A stretch of DNA of 38,133 nucleotides from a virus: the IMG/VR virus record IMGVR_UViG_3300030108_003453, positions 1 through 38,133 of that record. One strand, written 5' to 3'. The translations under genes and the position numbers were made by a program. The notes beneath the pieces are model-generated. The model saw nothing but the letters and a program-made list of their open reading frames with translations, was not told the DNA's origin and searched no databases. Of this stretch, positions 13,629-24,300 are shown piece after piece. Numbering within the stretch: position 1 is the stretch's first letter; the number at the start of each line of letters is the position of its first letter.

Positions 13629-16600
13629 TCATTGCTTGATTACCTGCGTCGCTGTGACCGCGCTCTTGTACGTACCATTGGACGTGGGTGTAAACTTTAA
13701 CTGTATTTTACCAGTGCCGCCTGAACCTGACTTTACAGCGCTAACCGTGCCTAATGGAGTATCGCTGTTGCTAGCGAGGTATGCATAGGTGGTCATGAAT
13801 ATAGCATTGTCATCAGCGGGTTCGCTTGCTCCCTTGTAAGTCACTAGAACCTCGAACGCATCCACGTTAGTACCATCACTCACTTGCCCCACGTACTTGA
13901 CGGTCCTGTAAGTGGCATAGAGGAACTCCTCTATCATGTATGCAGAGTCAGCGGTCCAACTCTGACTTGTCAATGCGTTAGTCTCTATGACCGATACCAC
14001 ATCGGCAGAATCGCCAACTCCGACTTGCGTGAACTGCCCCGTGGTAGCAGTCGTGACCCCTATCGTTGTGTTGTTAATCGTACCGCCAGTTATCGTCAGG
14101 TCTTCATCGACATAGGTATCAGTGATTGCAGTCCCATTCCAAACACCAGTGGTTATCGTGCCGACAGTCGCTAGTCCTGCTGCGCTCGTCACGCTGCTGG
14201 CGATTGTCGTGGCACTGAGTATCGAGACGTCGTTTATCTTGTACGTCTTGCCCGTATTCAAGTTTAGGTGGGTATTCGCCTCGAAAGCGTCAGGTGTGTT
14301 CTGATAGGTGAATGATGGGTTCGTCACACCTACTCCAGTGCACTCAATCTCCAACCCCGCTCCATCTGCATTGGATAGGGTGTCGTTGCCCTTGGCCAAG
14401 GTGATAAGAGCGTCCTCCACCTCCAGTTCAGTGGTGGATACCGATGTGGTAGCACCGTTCACTACCAAGTCCCCGGCTATCGTGACTGTGGAGGACGCTG
14501 CTGCTACACCGCCCGTGATGGTCAGTATGTTCTCGATTGCCCCGTTCGTAGTGGTGGCCACTCCGAACTGCATCGAACCTGATTCGCTACCAGTGCTGAC
14601 GTCGACTGCTCTCACCTTCATGCTTCCGAAGGCTTGGTTGTTCCCAGCGTTGTCATTGCCGTACCACTGTATGAAACCGAGGTCGTCGTTGTTCTTACCC
14701 GCCTCAGAGCCATCTCTCTCCGTCACGAACCTAAGAGTCTGACCGTTCACATTCGAACTAGCACCGGGTGCTGCTGTGTTCTTCAGCACAAGACCGATAT
14801 CACCGCTGGATGCTCCGGTCTGAGTGAGTTGCCCAGTGCTTGAGTTGAATGCGAGGTTAGTCCCTGTCTTCGGCGCTAGGCTTCCGCTCGCTGCCGTTGC
14901 GAATAGTGGGAAGCATGTGGTGTCTGATGACTCGTCTGCCACTGTGACCGTGGCTGCGTTCCCGGTGACGTTCACTGGAGGGGTGTATGTGAAGACGCCC
15001 GTGCTGTTGTTGTAGGCTAGGCTACCATCTCCCGATGGTGTGCCCTCGCTGCCCACAGACAGGTCGGTGAGTGCTATGCCCCCTGCCGAGGATGTCCAAG
15101 ATAGGACTCCACTGCCATTGGTCTGAAGGACTTGTCCGGTAGTCCCGTCGTCCACTGGTAGAGTGAGCGTGTAGTTGGATGTGCCAGTTAGGTCTGATGG
15201 TGCTTGAATGGCTATGTAGTTGTTCTCTGACTCACCAGTCTCATAGAATCTGATTGCGCCCTCACCAGTTATCTGAATCTTGGTCTTGGGAGCGGTTGCA
15301 GAGGAGTTGCCCTCTATGATGTTGAGAGTACCAGCAGTAGCAGAACCACCGATGTGTGTGCCGAGTTGTATGTAGTGGTTTCCTCCCTCGTCCATGACGT
15401 AGAGGGGTTGCGCGTCTGCCGCTCTCGTGTCATTCAGAGGAGAGTTGGTAGTCCCCTTCGTGCTTTGGTCGTATCCCGTCTTACTGCCTGAGAACCCTAT
15501 TACGAACCTCTTCGTGTCGCCTTGTGTAGTGCCTATCCCCCATGTGCTCGCATCTGTTGCTGTACCGGGATTGGATGACTGGTTGTCGAATATGATACCC
15601 TTCGAGCCTAGTGAATTGTGATTGCCACCACCCGCAACACTGCTGTTCTGCAAGACGAGGGCCACCAAGTCCCCCGGATGGGTCATATCACTGTTTCCAC
15701 CCTCATCGACGCCTATGTGCAGTCGAACCTCAGTGTAGTCCGCATCGGCACCACTAGTACCGGCCCCTGTGTTAGCGTGCAACGCCGCGTTAGCACCACC
15801 GTTGACCTGCAATGCGATGTTGTCATCGGCCAGTGCAGTTCCACCGATTGTGACGTTATCCGTCCTACCGATGTTTATCCTGTCGGTAGTGCCCGAACCC
15901 ACCTGATTAGCATCTACGTTGAGAACGTACAGGGTATCGACGTGCTTTATGCTCTTGTCGTTCATGTCAAGAGCCGCTTGAACGTCTATCTCACCAGTCC
16001 CCTGCGGGTCGAGAGTCAGGTGTATGTTGGTTTGACTCCCATCTGTGGATATCGTAGAACCGTTGATTGTTATACCAGCGGTCGTATTTGATGTGGTGAA
16101 TGTGGGCGCTGTCGTCACGCCGGTGAATGTGGCAGTGGGGTTAGCGCCAGCAGTTGCGGCTTGCAGTGTGAATGCCTCCACATGGGCGTTGGAGGAAGTT
16201 CCCGTGCTTGATGCGGGAGGTGCTAGTTCGAACTTGATAAAACCCCCAGTGCCCGTACCCGTGCCCGCTCCACCTTGTATGGTAGTGCGACCACCATTCG
16301 CATCAGTGCCACTAGCGTCACCGGGCAGTAGATTGAGGTTCTTTCCAGCAGCGGTAGTGATTTGTCCATGATTGCTCCCGTCACCCATAGTGACCGTGCC
16401 GACTAGGGCGCTAGTGCTGGATGCACTGAGCGTCGTGAATGAACCTGCGGCGGGCGTGTTCCCACCGACTATACCGTCTATCGGTCCTACGAATGCAGTG
16501 GATGTTATCGATGTGGCAGCGGAGACCGTGCCTAGGTTGTGTATGTTGGTGCTGGCGAAGGTGGTGTCCTTGCTGAATGTTATCAGACCCGAATCGGCTT

Positions 16601-17156
16601 CGTCACTACCGTCAGTGGTTGTGAACTTCATGTACGAGTTCGAACCCTCGGTGATGTTGAGCGCGTCTGCTAGATTGTCTCCGAGGGTTATCGTGGATTT
16701 GGTTGTGTTAGCACCACTGAAGTCCACGTTGAGTCCTTGACCGGCATCGGCGACGCTGATGCTGTCTGCGTCTATGTCACCAACGTTGGCTATGTTTCCA
16801 TCACTCACGTCAAGGCTGGTGAATGTAGCAGATGTGCCTGAGATAGTGACGCCATCGATGGTACCGCCGTCTATGTCGACCTTGGGGAGATTGACCTCAC
16901 CAGTCCCCTTTGGTGTGATGTTGATGTCAAGGTTGTCAGTGCCCCCGCTACCTGCTCCTAGGGCTGTTGCCTGTATTGTGTTGCCCCTTATCTCAAGACC
17001 GCCCGTCCCTAGTAGTGTAGTCTGACCATGTGTGCTGAACTCCTTTGCGAAGACGACTGCATTGGTAGCACCATCGGTATTGCTTGGATTGGATACTAGT
17101 ACATTACCATCGCTTACGATGATACCCTTTTGCACCTTGAAGTCTTTCTCTGCCAT
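13629..17156 (-). CDS. Tail-fibre protein, 1175 aa
   Basis: The start MAEKDFKVQKGIIV mirrors the first residues of the 2849-residue fibre and is likely a shared attachment peptide. The body is low-complexity, Thr/Gly/Ala/Asn-rich beta repeat. It includes a GGAGTGTGTGG module near residue 300 that also occurs in the larger fibre, several strand-turn repeats (VDIDGGTIDGVTISGTSATF), and ELEVEDALITLAKG with ADGAGLEIE near 912-940, a common marine-virus fibre module. The last 100 residues, with YATYRTVKYVGQV, correspond to the C-terminal domain of the 823-residue neighbour (FDKTEFRSAKIMLEL). The protein probably forms a trimeric fibre or its shaft. TGAGGAT precedes the ATG by about seven bases. 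The next gene follows after 27 bases. No lytic domain is seen. Confidence 0.8.
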   Translation of the reverse strand: MAEKDFKVQKGIIVSDGNVLVSNPSNTDGATNAVVFAKEFSTHGQTTLLGTGGLEIRGNTIQATALGAGSGGTDNLDINITPKGTGEVNLPKVDIDGGTIDGVTISGTSATFTSLDVSDGNIANVGDIDADSISVADAGQGLNVDFSGANTTKSTITLGDNLADALNITEGSNSYMKFTTTDGSDEADSGLITFSKDTTFASTNIHNLGTVSAATSITSTAFVGPIDGIVGGNTPAAGSFTTLSASSTSALVGTVTMGDGSNHGQITTAAGKNLNLLPGDASGTDANGGRTTIQGGAGTGTGTGGFIKFELAPPASSTGTSSNAHVEAFTLQAATAGANPTATFTGVTTAPTFTTSNTTAGITINGSTISTDGSQTNIHLTLDPQGTGEIDVQAALDMNDKSIKHVDTLYVLNVDANQVGSGTTDRINIGRTDNVTIGGTALADDNIALQVNGGANAALHANTGAGTSGADADYTEVRLHIGVDEGGNSDMTHPGDLVALVLQNSSVAGGGNHNSLGSKGIIFDNQSSNPGTATDASTWGIGTTQGDTKRFVIGFSGSKTGYDQSTKGTTNSPLNDTRAADAQPLYVMDEGGNHYIQLGTHIGGSATAGTLNIIEGNSSATAPKTKIQITGEGAIRFYETGESENNYIAIQAPSDLTGTSNYTLTLPVDDGTTGQVLQTNGSGVLSWTSSAGGIALTDLSVGSEGTPSGDGSLAYNNSTGVFTYTPPVNVTGNAATVTVADESSDTTCFPLFATAASGSLAPKTGTNLAFNSSTGQLTQTGASSGDIGLVLKNTAAPGASSNVNGQTLRFVTERDGSEAGKNNDDLGFIQWYGNDNAGNNQAFGSMKVRAVDVSTGSESGSMQFGVATTTNGAIENILTITGGVAAASSTVTIAGDLVVNGATTSVSTTELEVEDALITLAKGNDTLSNADGAGLEIECTGVGVTNPSFTYQNTPDAFEANTHLNLNTGKTYKINDVSILSATTIASSVTSAAGLATVGTITTGVWNGTAITDTYVDEDLTITGGTINNTTIGVTTATTGQFTQVGVGDSADVVSVIETNALTSQSWTADSAYMIEEFLYATYRTVKYVGQVSDGTNVDAFEVLVTYKGASEPADDNAIFMTTYAYLASNSDTPLGTVSAVKSGSGGTGKIQLKFTPTSNGTYKSAVTATQVIKQ

Positions 17157-17165
17157 ATTCTATCC

Positions 17166-19637
17166 TCATATCGCAAATGCTTGCCATCCTATCTTGTATG
17201 CGTAAGTGTCACCATTCTGACTGCTTGGGGCTGTGAGCGTCAGTCTCACGTTGTTCCCGTCGATATCAGAGCCAATAGTCACAGCGTCGATAGTGTCATC
17301 GCTTCTCACTGAACCATACGTCGTACTCACGGATGCAGCACTGCCAGTATGAGTGAGCAGTATCTCGTGTGCCTCATATCGACTGTCGGTGGTGTTGGTG
17401 AGTTCGAGCATTATCTTAGCGCTGCGGAACTCAGTCTTGTCGAATATGACCACGTTGGTTGCTGATGAACTGCTAAGAGCACCTGAGCCGCTGATGTATT
17501 CGAATCCTATGCTTTTCATCTGCAAGGTCGCCAGTGGCGTGCCCTGCTTGACTCCCACTCTATCGTTCGTGACATCGACCTTCAACACATCCGTGTCTAT
17601 CGCCAGTGTGCTGCTACCTGTGATGGTAGTGGCGGTGAGGGCACCGCTGTTCAGTGATGTGAAGTGTCCGTTGTTCCACTTCCTCACGCTTGTGCCGACG
17701 GTCTTCGTGACACCGTTCTTCGGTACTATGTTCTCGCTGAATGCCCAGCCTAGGACGCTGGCCGTGTTGTCGTAGAGTATGTCCTTGTCCCCATCGGAAG
17801 AGTCTACGATGATTCCAGCACCATTTGCAGCAGAGTCATCCCCTTGACTACCCGCTACTTTCGCTAGTTCTATCGTCTTGTCCTCGACCTCTATCGTACC
17901 TACATTGAGGACTGTATTGTCACCACCCACGGTGAGGTTCCCAGTCACAGTCAGGTCTTGGTTGACTGTGAGCGTACCAGCGGGGCCTATGTTGGTAATG
18001 GTGTTCAAGTTGGTCGGTAGGTCACCGCTCGCTATCGTGCCGAACACTACCTTGTTGGGTGTGCTGTTGACCTTGAGGAACTGACCAGCGTGACCAGTGA
18101 AGTCAGCCTCATCGACATCAGTCAGTTCCAGCAGCGTGGTAGCGCCGAACGAGTCCGACCCGAACGCTATCTTGTTCGCACCTAGGTAGAGTCTGCTGTC
18201 ATCGCTATCCACCCACAGCGTCTCTGCTGCGGTAGTGCCGGGGTTGGTTGCCACTTTCGTGAAGTCTACCCCAGTCGGATTCTCCAGCAGGTTATTCATA
18301 GAAACCTTGCCGCTTATCGTAAGCACGTTTGTAGAGTTATTGAAACTGAGGTTGGAGGATGCGGCGAAGTTGCTGCCGTTCTTGAACTGTATCTCACCGT
18401 TCGCGCTTCCTGCTACTGCTACGTTGATGTTCCCTGATACGAACGCTTGTTGCCATCCGTTGTCTCCGTCTAGTCCGCCTGTATTCCCTGCCCAAACGAA
18501 TATGATGCTCTGACCCGCATTGAGCGTGTATGCATTGGCCCCGCTTACGCCATCCCTCGCAGGTCCGTTGAATTGTATTTGGGTTGAATCGTCGCTGTAG
18601 TTGAATACGTGCACGGTGTGACTGAGTGGGAACTCTCCCTGTGGGTTCAATTGTACCGTGCTTCCACCACTAGCATGCATGAGGAAATGAGTGCCCTCGT
18701 CCTTCGTGAAGGTGACATTGCTAGTCATATTCTCATTGAGTATGACTGCATTAGGCCCTAGCCTCCAAGAGTACCTAGCGCTACCTTGCTCGCCGCTGAA
18801 GTACAGGACGCTCTCATCAGACGTGTTCTTGGTCATCCATAGAGCACCGAACTTCGATGCAGTGAATGAGCCGTTCTCGTTGCTGCCCCCGTGCATCCCG
18901 TCGATTAGAGTGTGCTTGTTGATTCTGTTCGTGTAGACCGCCACGTCGTCCTTCGTCATCGGTGCCATGTATAGCGGCGCATTCGGGCGAATGAACGTCC
19001 TCATGTCGTACACGTCAGTGACGGTCAGATTCAGGTCGTTATCGGTACCACCCGATGCATCCCTAGCAACCTTGAGAACCGCCAGCACGGTGCTCTGCTT
19101 GCTAGACAGAGACGCCTTGGGGTCTTCTAGGAATGCCTCCGGGGTGACTGGGAATCCGCTTGTGACTAGACTCCCCATCTCCACTTGAATGTGCTTGACA
19201 GCGCTACCGCTCGTATCAAAGCCGCTTGAGGTGGTAGCGTGATTCCCTCCCTCGGTTGAGACGTACACGACTAGGAGCGCTGTGTGAGATGCGTTCGTGA
19301 GTGCGGTTCCCCCACCGTTTATGGTATCAGAGTTGAGTTTCAGAGTATGGTCCAACGGGTCATCGTTTCCAGCATCGTAGCCTCCACCGAAGTCCACTAC
19401 AAGCCCGTCTATGACTGCGTATCCACCCTTGATTGTCAGTACGTTGACCGATGCTGATATCGCACCCGGTAGGCTCGCTGGTGTGTTCCTCCTTCCCGAT
19501 GTGCTTGTAGCGGCATCCTCGTAGAGCATGATGCCGTTTCCATGGGCTGCTTCGTACAAGTTGGTGAGTGATGGCGATAGTAGGAAGTCACCATCGGTCA
19601 GACCCTTCGTGTTCGTGTATAGCGGGTTATCTGACAT
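17166..19637 (-). CDS. Tail appendage/fibre-like virion protein, 823 aa
   Basis: The N-terminal half differs from the two fibres downstream. It begins MSDNPLYTNTKGLTDGDFLL and continues with globular beta-rich sequence up to about residue 420, including GGYAVIDGLVVDFGGG and TALLVVYVSTEGG. It may be the base that connects to the baseplate. The second half is fibre-like: NLTVGGDNTVLNVGTIEVED and KTIELAK near 577-589, then a C-terminal domain with TEFRSAKIMLEL near 730-745, shared with the 1175-residue protein. AGAGGTGC lies seven bases before the ATG. The mosaic suggests an adaptor with a fibre-derived end. Exact placement in the virion cannot be told. Confidence 0.72.
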   Translation of the reverse strand: MSDNPLYTNTKGLTDGDFLLSPSLTNLYEAAHGNGIMLYEDAATSTSGRRNTPASLPGAISASVNVLTIKGGYAVIDGLVVDFGGGYDAGNDDPLDHTLKLNSDTINGGGTALTNASHTALLVVYVSTEGGNHATTSSGFDTSGSAVKHIQVEMGSLVTSGFPVTPEAFLEDPKASLSSKQSTVLAVLKVARDASGGTDNDLNLTVTDVYDMRTFIRPNAPLYMAPMTKDDVAVYTNRINKHTLIDGMHGGSNENGSFTASKFGALWMTKNTSDESVLYFSGEQGSARYSWRLGPNAVILNENMTSNVTFTKDEGTHFLMHASGGSTVQLNPQGEFPLSHTVHVFNYSDDSTQIQFNGPARDGVSGANAYTLNAGQSIIFVWAGNTGGLDGDNGWQQAFVSGNINVAVAGSANGEIQFKNGSNFAASSNLSFNNSTNVLTISGKVSMNNLLENPTGVDFTKVATNPGTTAAETLWVDSDDSRLYLGANKIAFGSDSFGATTLLELTDVDEADFTGHAGQFLKVNSTPNKVVFGTIASGDLPTNLNTITNIGPAGTLTVNQDLTVTGNLTVGGDNTVLNVGTIEVEDKTIELAKVAGSQGDDSAANGAGIIVDSSDGDKDILYDNTASVLGWAFSENIVPKNGVTKTVGTSVRKWNNGHFTSLNSGALTATTITGSSTLAIDTDVLKVDVTNDRVGVKQGTPLATLQMKSIGFEYISGSGALSSSSATNVVIFDKTEFRSAKIMLELTNTTDSRYEAHEILLTHTGSAASVSTTYGSVRSDDTIDAVTIGSDIDGNNVRLTLTAPSSQNGDTYAYKIGWQAFAI

Positions 19638-19638
19638 T

Positions 19639-19983
19639 TTATTGCACCTCTATGACTAATTGTATCTTCACTTCGTTATTAGCACTCTTCTGTATCGGCC
19701 TGAAAACGTGTCGAGTAATCGGCGTGAACCCATTCGTACCACGTAGTTGCACGAAGACTTCCTTCAAAGTTTCATCGTAAGAATCGGCTGTTGTGAGTGT
19801 TCCTTCCACTAGTAGAGTAGCATTGTCGAGTATTTTGACAGTGGGTGTTATGGTAGTGGCAGGACGTCCGGCAGCACCGTCGGATGACGTTGCGGGTGTA
19901 CCATCGAATCCTATGACCATCTCGTTTATGTTGTTGGCTACAGTCTCTATCATCAATCTCTTCAAATGGTCGTTTGCTGGCAT
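19639..19983 (-). CDS. Hypothetical virion protein, 114 aa
   Basis: The product starts with a short helix (NDHLKRLMIETVANNINEMV) and then is beta-rich and Thr-rich. TPTVKILDNATLLVEGTL and FTPITRHVFRPIQKS point to a small beta-sandwich. There is no signal or membrane segment. It sits between the hub-like protein and the fibre block, with one base between its stop and the next ATG, so it is probably a small baseplate or connector component. No family is recognised by name. A very strong ribosome-binding site (GAGAGGTGAAT) suggests many copies are made. Confidence 0.6.
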   Translation of the reverse strand: MPANDHLKRLMIETVANNINEMVIGFDGTPATSSDGAAGRPATTITPTVKILDNATLLVEGTLTTADSYDETLKEVFVQLRGTNGFTPITRHVFRPIQKSANNEVKIQLVIEVQ

Positions 19984-21389
19984 TATAATTCACCTCTCAT
20001 GGTTATTGGCGTTCCCTTGTTTAACCCTAGCACCTTGTGGTTCCCACCTACCCTACCCCTATTTCCGTTTCGCCCGATGAGGAAACCGTTTGCTGCTACT
20101 CTTCTCACAGTGAGCATCGGCACTATCGTGATGTCGAATGTGTTGAAGAAGGAGAAGTTCTCCTCAGTAATCTGCTGAGTCGTGTCGGGATTCTTCACCG
20201 ATGCCTCTGTGATGCCCGCTTCGAAGATGCCCTGCAATATACCGTCTATGCCGCTCTTGATGCTGACGAATGTGAAGTCGGAGGTTCCTCTGCTCATCAC
20301 GTGATTGGCCTCTACGATTACTCTCTTCTCGCCGTCGTACATCACTATGTCACCCGGTCTCAGGTCGAATGCGCTTGGGTGACCCTGCGTTATCACCCTA
20401 CCTAGCATGGCGCTGTTGGCCTTGAGCATCTTCCTAGCGACCCTCCTTGCCTGTTGCATCGATGTGATGGATGCATCGAACACTGGGGTGATGGTCTCTA
20501 TGACGTCGTTGTCGAATCTACCCTGCTGCCTCGACCTGTCGTCCATGGTCACTATCAAGTCCTCGTTCAATGCGACTGCCCTCCCTCTGACCGATACTCT
20601 GTTCTGACTGTCCTCAAGTGGTATGGTGTCCTTGTTTCCAAGCCTGTTGTCAGCATCGAGCACTCTGAGTGAGGAGAAGTATGACATCGGTACGTGCAAT
20701 AGGGAGCCGAACCTGTTGAAGACAGGAACTCCATTGTCATGCTTGGACAGGTATCTAAGCGAGGTGATTAGATTGACCCCATTGAAGTTGGCCGCTAGGA
20801 AGACGTTGCTGTGTTGTCTCCTTTGGGAACTGTTCACCGTGTTGAGCGGGTTTCCTATGGATACGGATGTGATTGAGCCTGTTATGCTCTCCCCCAGTCT
20901 GATTGCCAAATCAGTGGTTCGAAATCCGACATCGATGGTCTGACCGAAGCGCACTGCGTCGTCATCGAAGCCTATGCTGGTGAGTCTCCTCCCTTTCATG
21001 TTTCTCAGTTCAACGCGCAAGCCTTCATTCGTCGTGGTTGTGGTCTTACCCAGTAGTCTCTTGGTTTCATCCGTTGCCCCATACAGCAGCGGGGTCGTTG
21101 TGTTCTTACCCTTGCTGCCGTATATGGCGCTCTTCAGGCTGTGTCCATCCGTCTCACGATGCGTGAGGTAGACTGTCGACTCGCTCTCCACTACGGAGTA
21201 GGCTTTCTCCGTGGCTAGGTCGTAGTTCTCAGCGTTGTTGTTCTCTATCGTGACCTTATTCCCTTCGCTACTGCTCTCGACCTTTGCATAGTGCAGTGCG
21301 TTATCGACGAAGACCGGTGCTCTCAATTTGGTGGCCATGGTGTCTAAGGATGTATCGAAGTGTCCTTGAGTAGGGGTTATTCTGACCAT
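19983..21389 (-). CDS. Probable baseplate hub-like/tail protein, 468 aa
   Basis: The protein of 468 residues follows the giant gene with a one-base overlap (TAATG); GGAGATGGTG lies upstream. Around residues 300-365 it has SMQQARRVARKMLKAN, then FDLRPGDIVMYDGEKRVIVE and NHVM. This order (an alanine/arginine helix, then a LRPGD-type turn, a beta barrel and a conserved histidine) resembles hub proteins of contractile and long tails related to late control gene D and gp27. Residues 1-260 are beta-rich and unassigned, and the C-terminal 90 contain GNRGRVGGNH. Position between the giant protein and the fibres fits a baseplate part. The hub assignment is a pattern-based guess, and a generic minor tail protein is the alternative. 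Confidence 0.42.
   Translation of the reverse strand: MVRITPTQGHFDTSLDTMATKLRAPVFVDNALHYAKVESSSEGNKVTIENNNAENYDLATEKAYSVVESESTVYLTHRETDGHSLKSAIYGSKGKNTTTPLLYGATDETKRLLGKTTTTTNEGLRVELRNMKGRRLTSIGFDDDAVRFGQTIDVGFRTTDLAIRLGESITGSITSVSIGNPLNTVNSSQRRQHSNVFLAANFNGVNLITSLRYLSKHDNGVPVFNRFGSLLHVPMSYFSSLRVLDADNRLGNKDTIPLEDSQNRVSVRGRAVALNEDLIVTMDDRSRQQGRFDNDVIETITPVFDASITSMQQARRVARKMLKANSAMLGRVITQGHPSAFDLRPGDIVMYDGEKRVIVEANHVMSRGTSDFTFVSIKSGIDGILQGIFEAGITEASVKNPDTTQQITEENFSFFNTFDITIVPMLTVRRVAANGFLIGRNGNRGRVGGNHKVLGLNKGTPITMRGEL
19988..19998 (-). promoter_or_regulatory. Strong ribosome-binding site for the 114-aa gene
   Basis: On the minus strand this is GAGAGGTGAAT, a long match to the archaeal anti-Shine-Dalgarno sequence about five bases before the ATG at 19983. 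It lies inside the last codons of the hub-like gene (which end RGEL), so the two genes overlap by one base and are probably coupled. Confidence 0.6.
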
Positions 21390-24300
21390 TACGCACCATC
21401 TCCGCTGTGGTCTGATACGCTGAACTGCACATCACCCTTGTGTCCCTTGCCGTGTAGCGCTTGGCTGAATCTAGCCTTGACTGTGTAGTCCATGCGCAAC
21501 GCCTCCTCATCCGTGTCTAGCGTCTGTCTTCTCCTAGGTGCATCGGAACGATGGTGCTGTAGTGTGTTGTCCGTTATAGTCGCCGTGGTGATGGTGGATA
21601 GTAGGCTGCTAGTGTCATAGCCAGTCACATCCGTGCCGGGCAGTTTGGGGCCTTTGCTGTCAGGGACTTGCAGCGCTGAGTCCCACTTTGCGAATATCGG
21701 TATGTACGGACCGTTGGTATCGGGTATGCTTCTCCCAGTGGGTAGGTTGTCTGCTGCTGTCCTTCCGTTCGGCGTCTCGTAGGTGAAGATACCGTACTTC
21801 CCACCTGATGTCGCTCTTAGGTAGTTCTGAGCATACTGTGGGGATGTGGAATGAAGCGAGTCATGCGGTCTGAATACCTCTACGTGCTTCGCATCCAGTA
21901 GGCGTATCGGTCTGAGTAGGAAGCGCACTAACGAGTCGCTCTCGTTATTCTGCACCGTGTTGCTTGTGAAAGTGGCATCTTGATACGGATTGCTGGTATT
22001 GATGCTGCCAGTCAGATTAGACAGTCCCCATCCCGTGTCATCGAAGACACCAGCATAGTTGAGTGCCTCAAGTATGTAAGAGCCTCCGTACGGCCTGAAT
22101 ATGTTGGTATGGGAGTACTTGTGTACGCTATTGAGGGTCGAGCCTCCGCTCTGCCTTGCGAAAGACACGTTGGTGTAGTTAGCATCGGTCAGGGACGACG
22201 CTCCTGAGAGTAGGTTGGACCCTCCTAGCAGAGTGACCCTTTGACCTATGTTCCTGTCAGTGTGTAGGCTATGTGCCTCGCTGTTGATGACTATGTGACT
22301 CTGCTCCCTGTCTTCGCTTATCTCTGCGTCTAGGCCTATTCTAGGGCTGCTACGTGATATTGCCGATTTGTGCGGTGTGTCCCCTACTACCTTCTCTACT
22401 CTATCGCTCACGACTGCATCGAGTTTGAGGAGACCCTTGTCGTCTATTCCTAGTCTAGCGCTTATGCCACGCTTCACCTCGTCCTTCTGTAGCGTATCGT
22501 CCCTCGGTCTGAGTAGACCATCTCCGAAGAGAGGCTCTGCCGTGTTGTGACTGAGCACGATGCCCGTCTTGCGAATCGGTGCTGATAGTTCCGTGAGCAC
22601 GTCCTCGTTCATCGTAGTTGGGTATCTGATTCCCCTTCCGTTGCCCATGTCCCCTACCCTCAAAGCGTGTGTGGGTGCGAATACGTCCACTAGGTCATTG
22701 TCTGTACCATTGAGGTTCTCGTCATTGTCAGTGCCACCGAAGCGCGGTATCGTGTACCCACCGGTCACGCTGACGTTTCCGTTCGAGAAGTTCACCAACC
22801 CCTTCAGATTGAAGATGGGCTTGGCATCGTTCCATATCCTGCGATACGGGCTTCTGCTGTTCCTTCTGTCGTACTCGTACGCATCTCCTGCATCCCATGC
22901 TGGGCGTATGCCGAATCCGCGCACTGGAGCACGTCTCACGTCCTCACCACGCTCGTTGCCCCACCAGTCCACCAAGTAGTGCTGCGAGGCTATGGATAGG
23001 CTAGTGACGCCTAGTCCATTGACGTCTCCCCACCAGTCCCTCCTGACTGCGCTGGGGTTGCGTATCGTCCGTACGGGTGCGCCGAACGGCCTAGTCATCC
23101 TACGACCATCGCTGTACCTGACCTGCATCTCCTGCTTGTCGTGTCCCAGCATGCCAGCGAAGTTCGTCTGCCTCTCCATCACACCGACGTACGTCACTGG
23201 GAACGTGCTGCTACTCGTCCCGTTGCCGCCCCACTCCCAGTCCGTGGACTCCATCTGCACGAGTGGCCCGCTGTCTGCATCCGTGGTGTTCTTGCCCTCC
23301 ACGTTGGCGGTGTTCTCGTAGACCATACGGGCTGGCGATATGCCGTACCGTGGTCTGTTAGTGGCTTGCAGTACACCGAAACGGTGACCGTACGCTCTCC
23401 TCTCGGTGCCACTTGCGGTCGCTGTCGTGATTCCAGCGGAAACGGCATAACTACCATCGTCATCGCTGTCTACGAACTTGTACTGCGTGTCAGATGCGAA
23501 GTTGGCCCTCTGTGATGTGCTGTGTGCGTTCCATGTGGTGCCTACCATCGAGTAGTACCCCAAGTCACTGGCCTGTGCACCACCACGAGTACCACATGGC
23601 CAGTACCCTGCGAGCATGACATTAGTGCCACCAGCGTCATGAGTGCTATCACCAGCAACTGCTGTGCCGTCTTTCAGGGAGACGCTAGGCGTCTTGATGA
23701 GGAAGTCGAATGGTCCGTTGCTTATCGCATATGAGAAATCGTGGTAGTGTATGGTCTCGAAGTGCTCAGGTAGGCTGTTGTATGGCCTCTTGTCCACGGC
23801 ATTGCCGCCGAATGACGTCCTGCTATCCGAGAAGTATGTGTTAGGCCTACCTAGATTATGATGCCACATGCATAAGAATGCATCAGGAGTGTATCCTGAG
23901 TTGGTGTCATCGTTCCCTGATATGACGTCATCGAGTATGTTTGCGAATATGCTCTTTCTCTTATCCGTAATTATAGTGCCAGTGGGTATATTGTTGAATG
24001 CGCTGGACATTCTCAGAACCGCTCCATCGAATAGATTCGTCCAAAATGCATCACTACCGCCGGATACCGCTAGATAATCGCCCTTGTTTATGTCGAAGTT
24101 GCTTCCACTGCGGCTTAGAAGCGGTTTAGAGTACTTATTGCCGTTTTTAGCAGTGTATTCGATTACTTCGGAATAGTAGTTTTTGAGGGGGAAGAGGTTT
24201 GCGTTGTCGACTTGTATCCTACCTGCGCTAGCATTGAAACTAATCACGGTACTTTTGGGTATTATACTGGTAGTTTGCATATTACCTGAGTATATATCTA

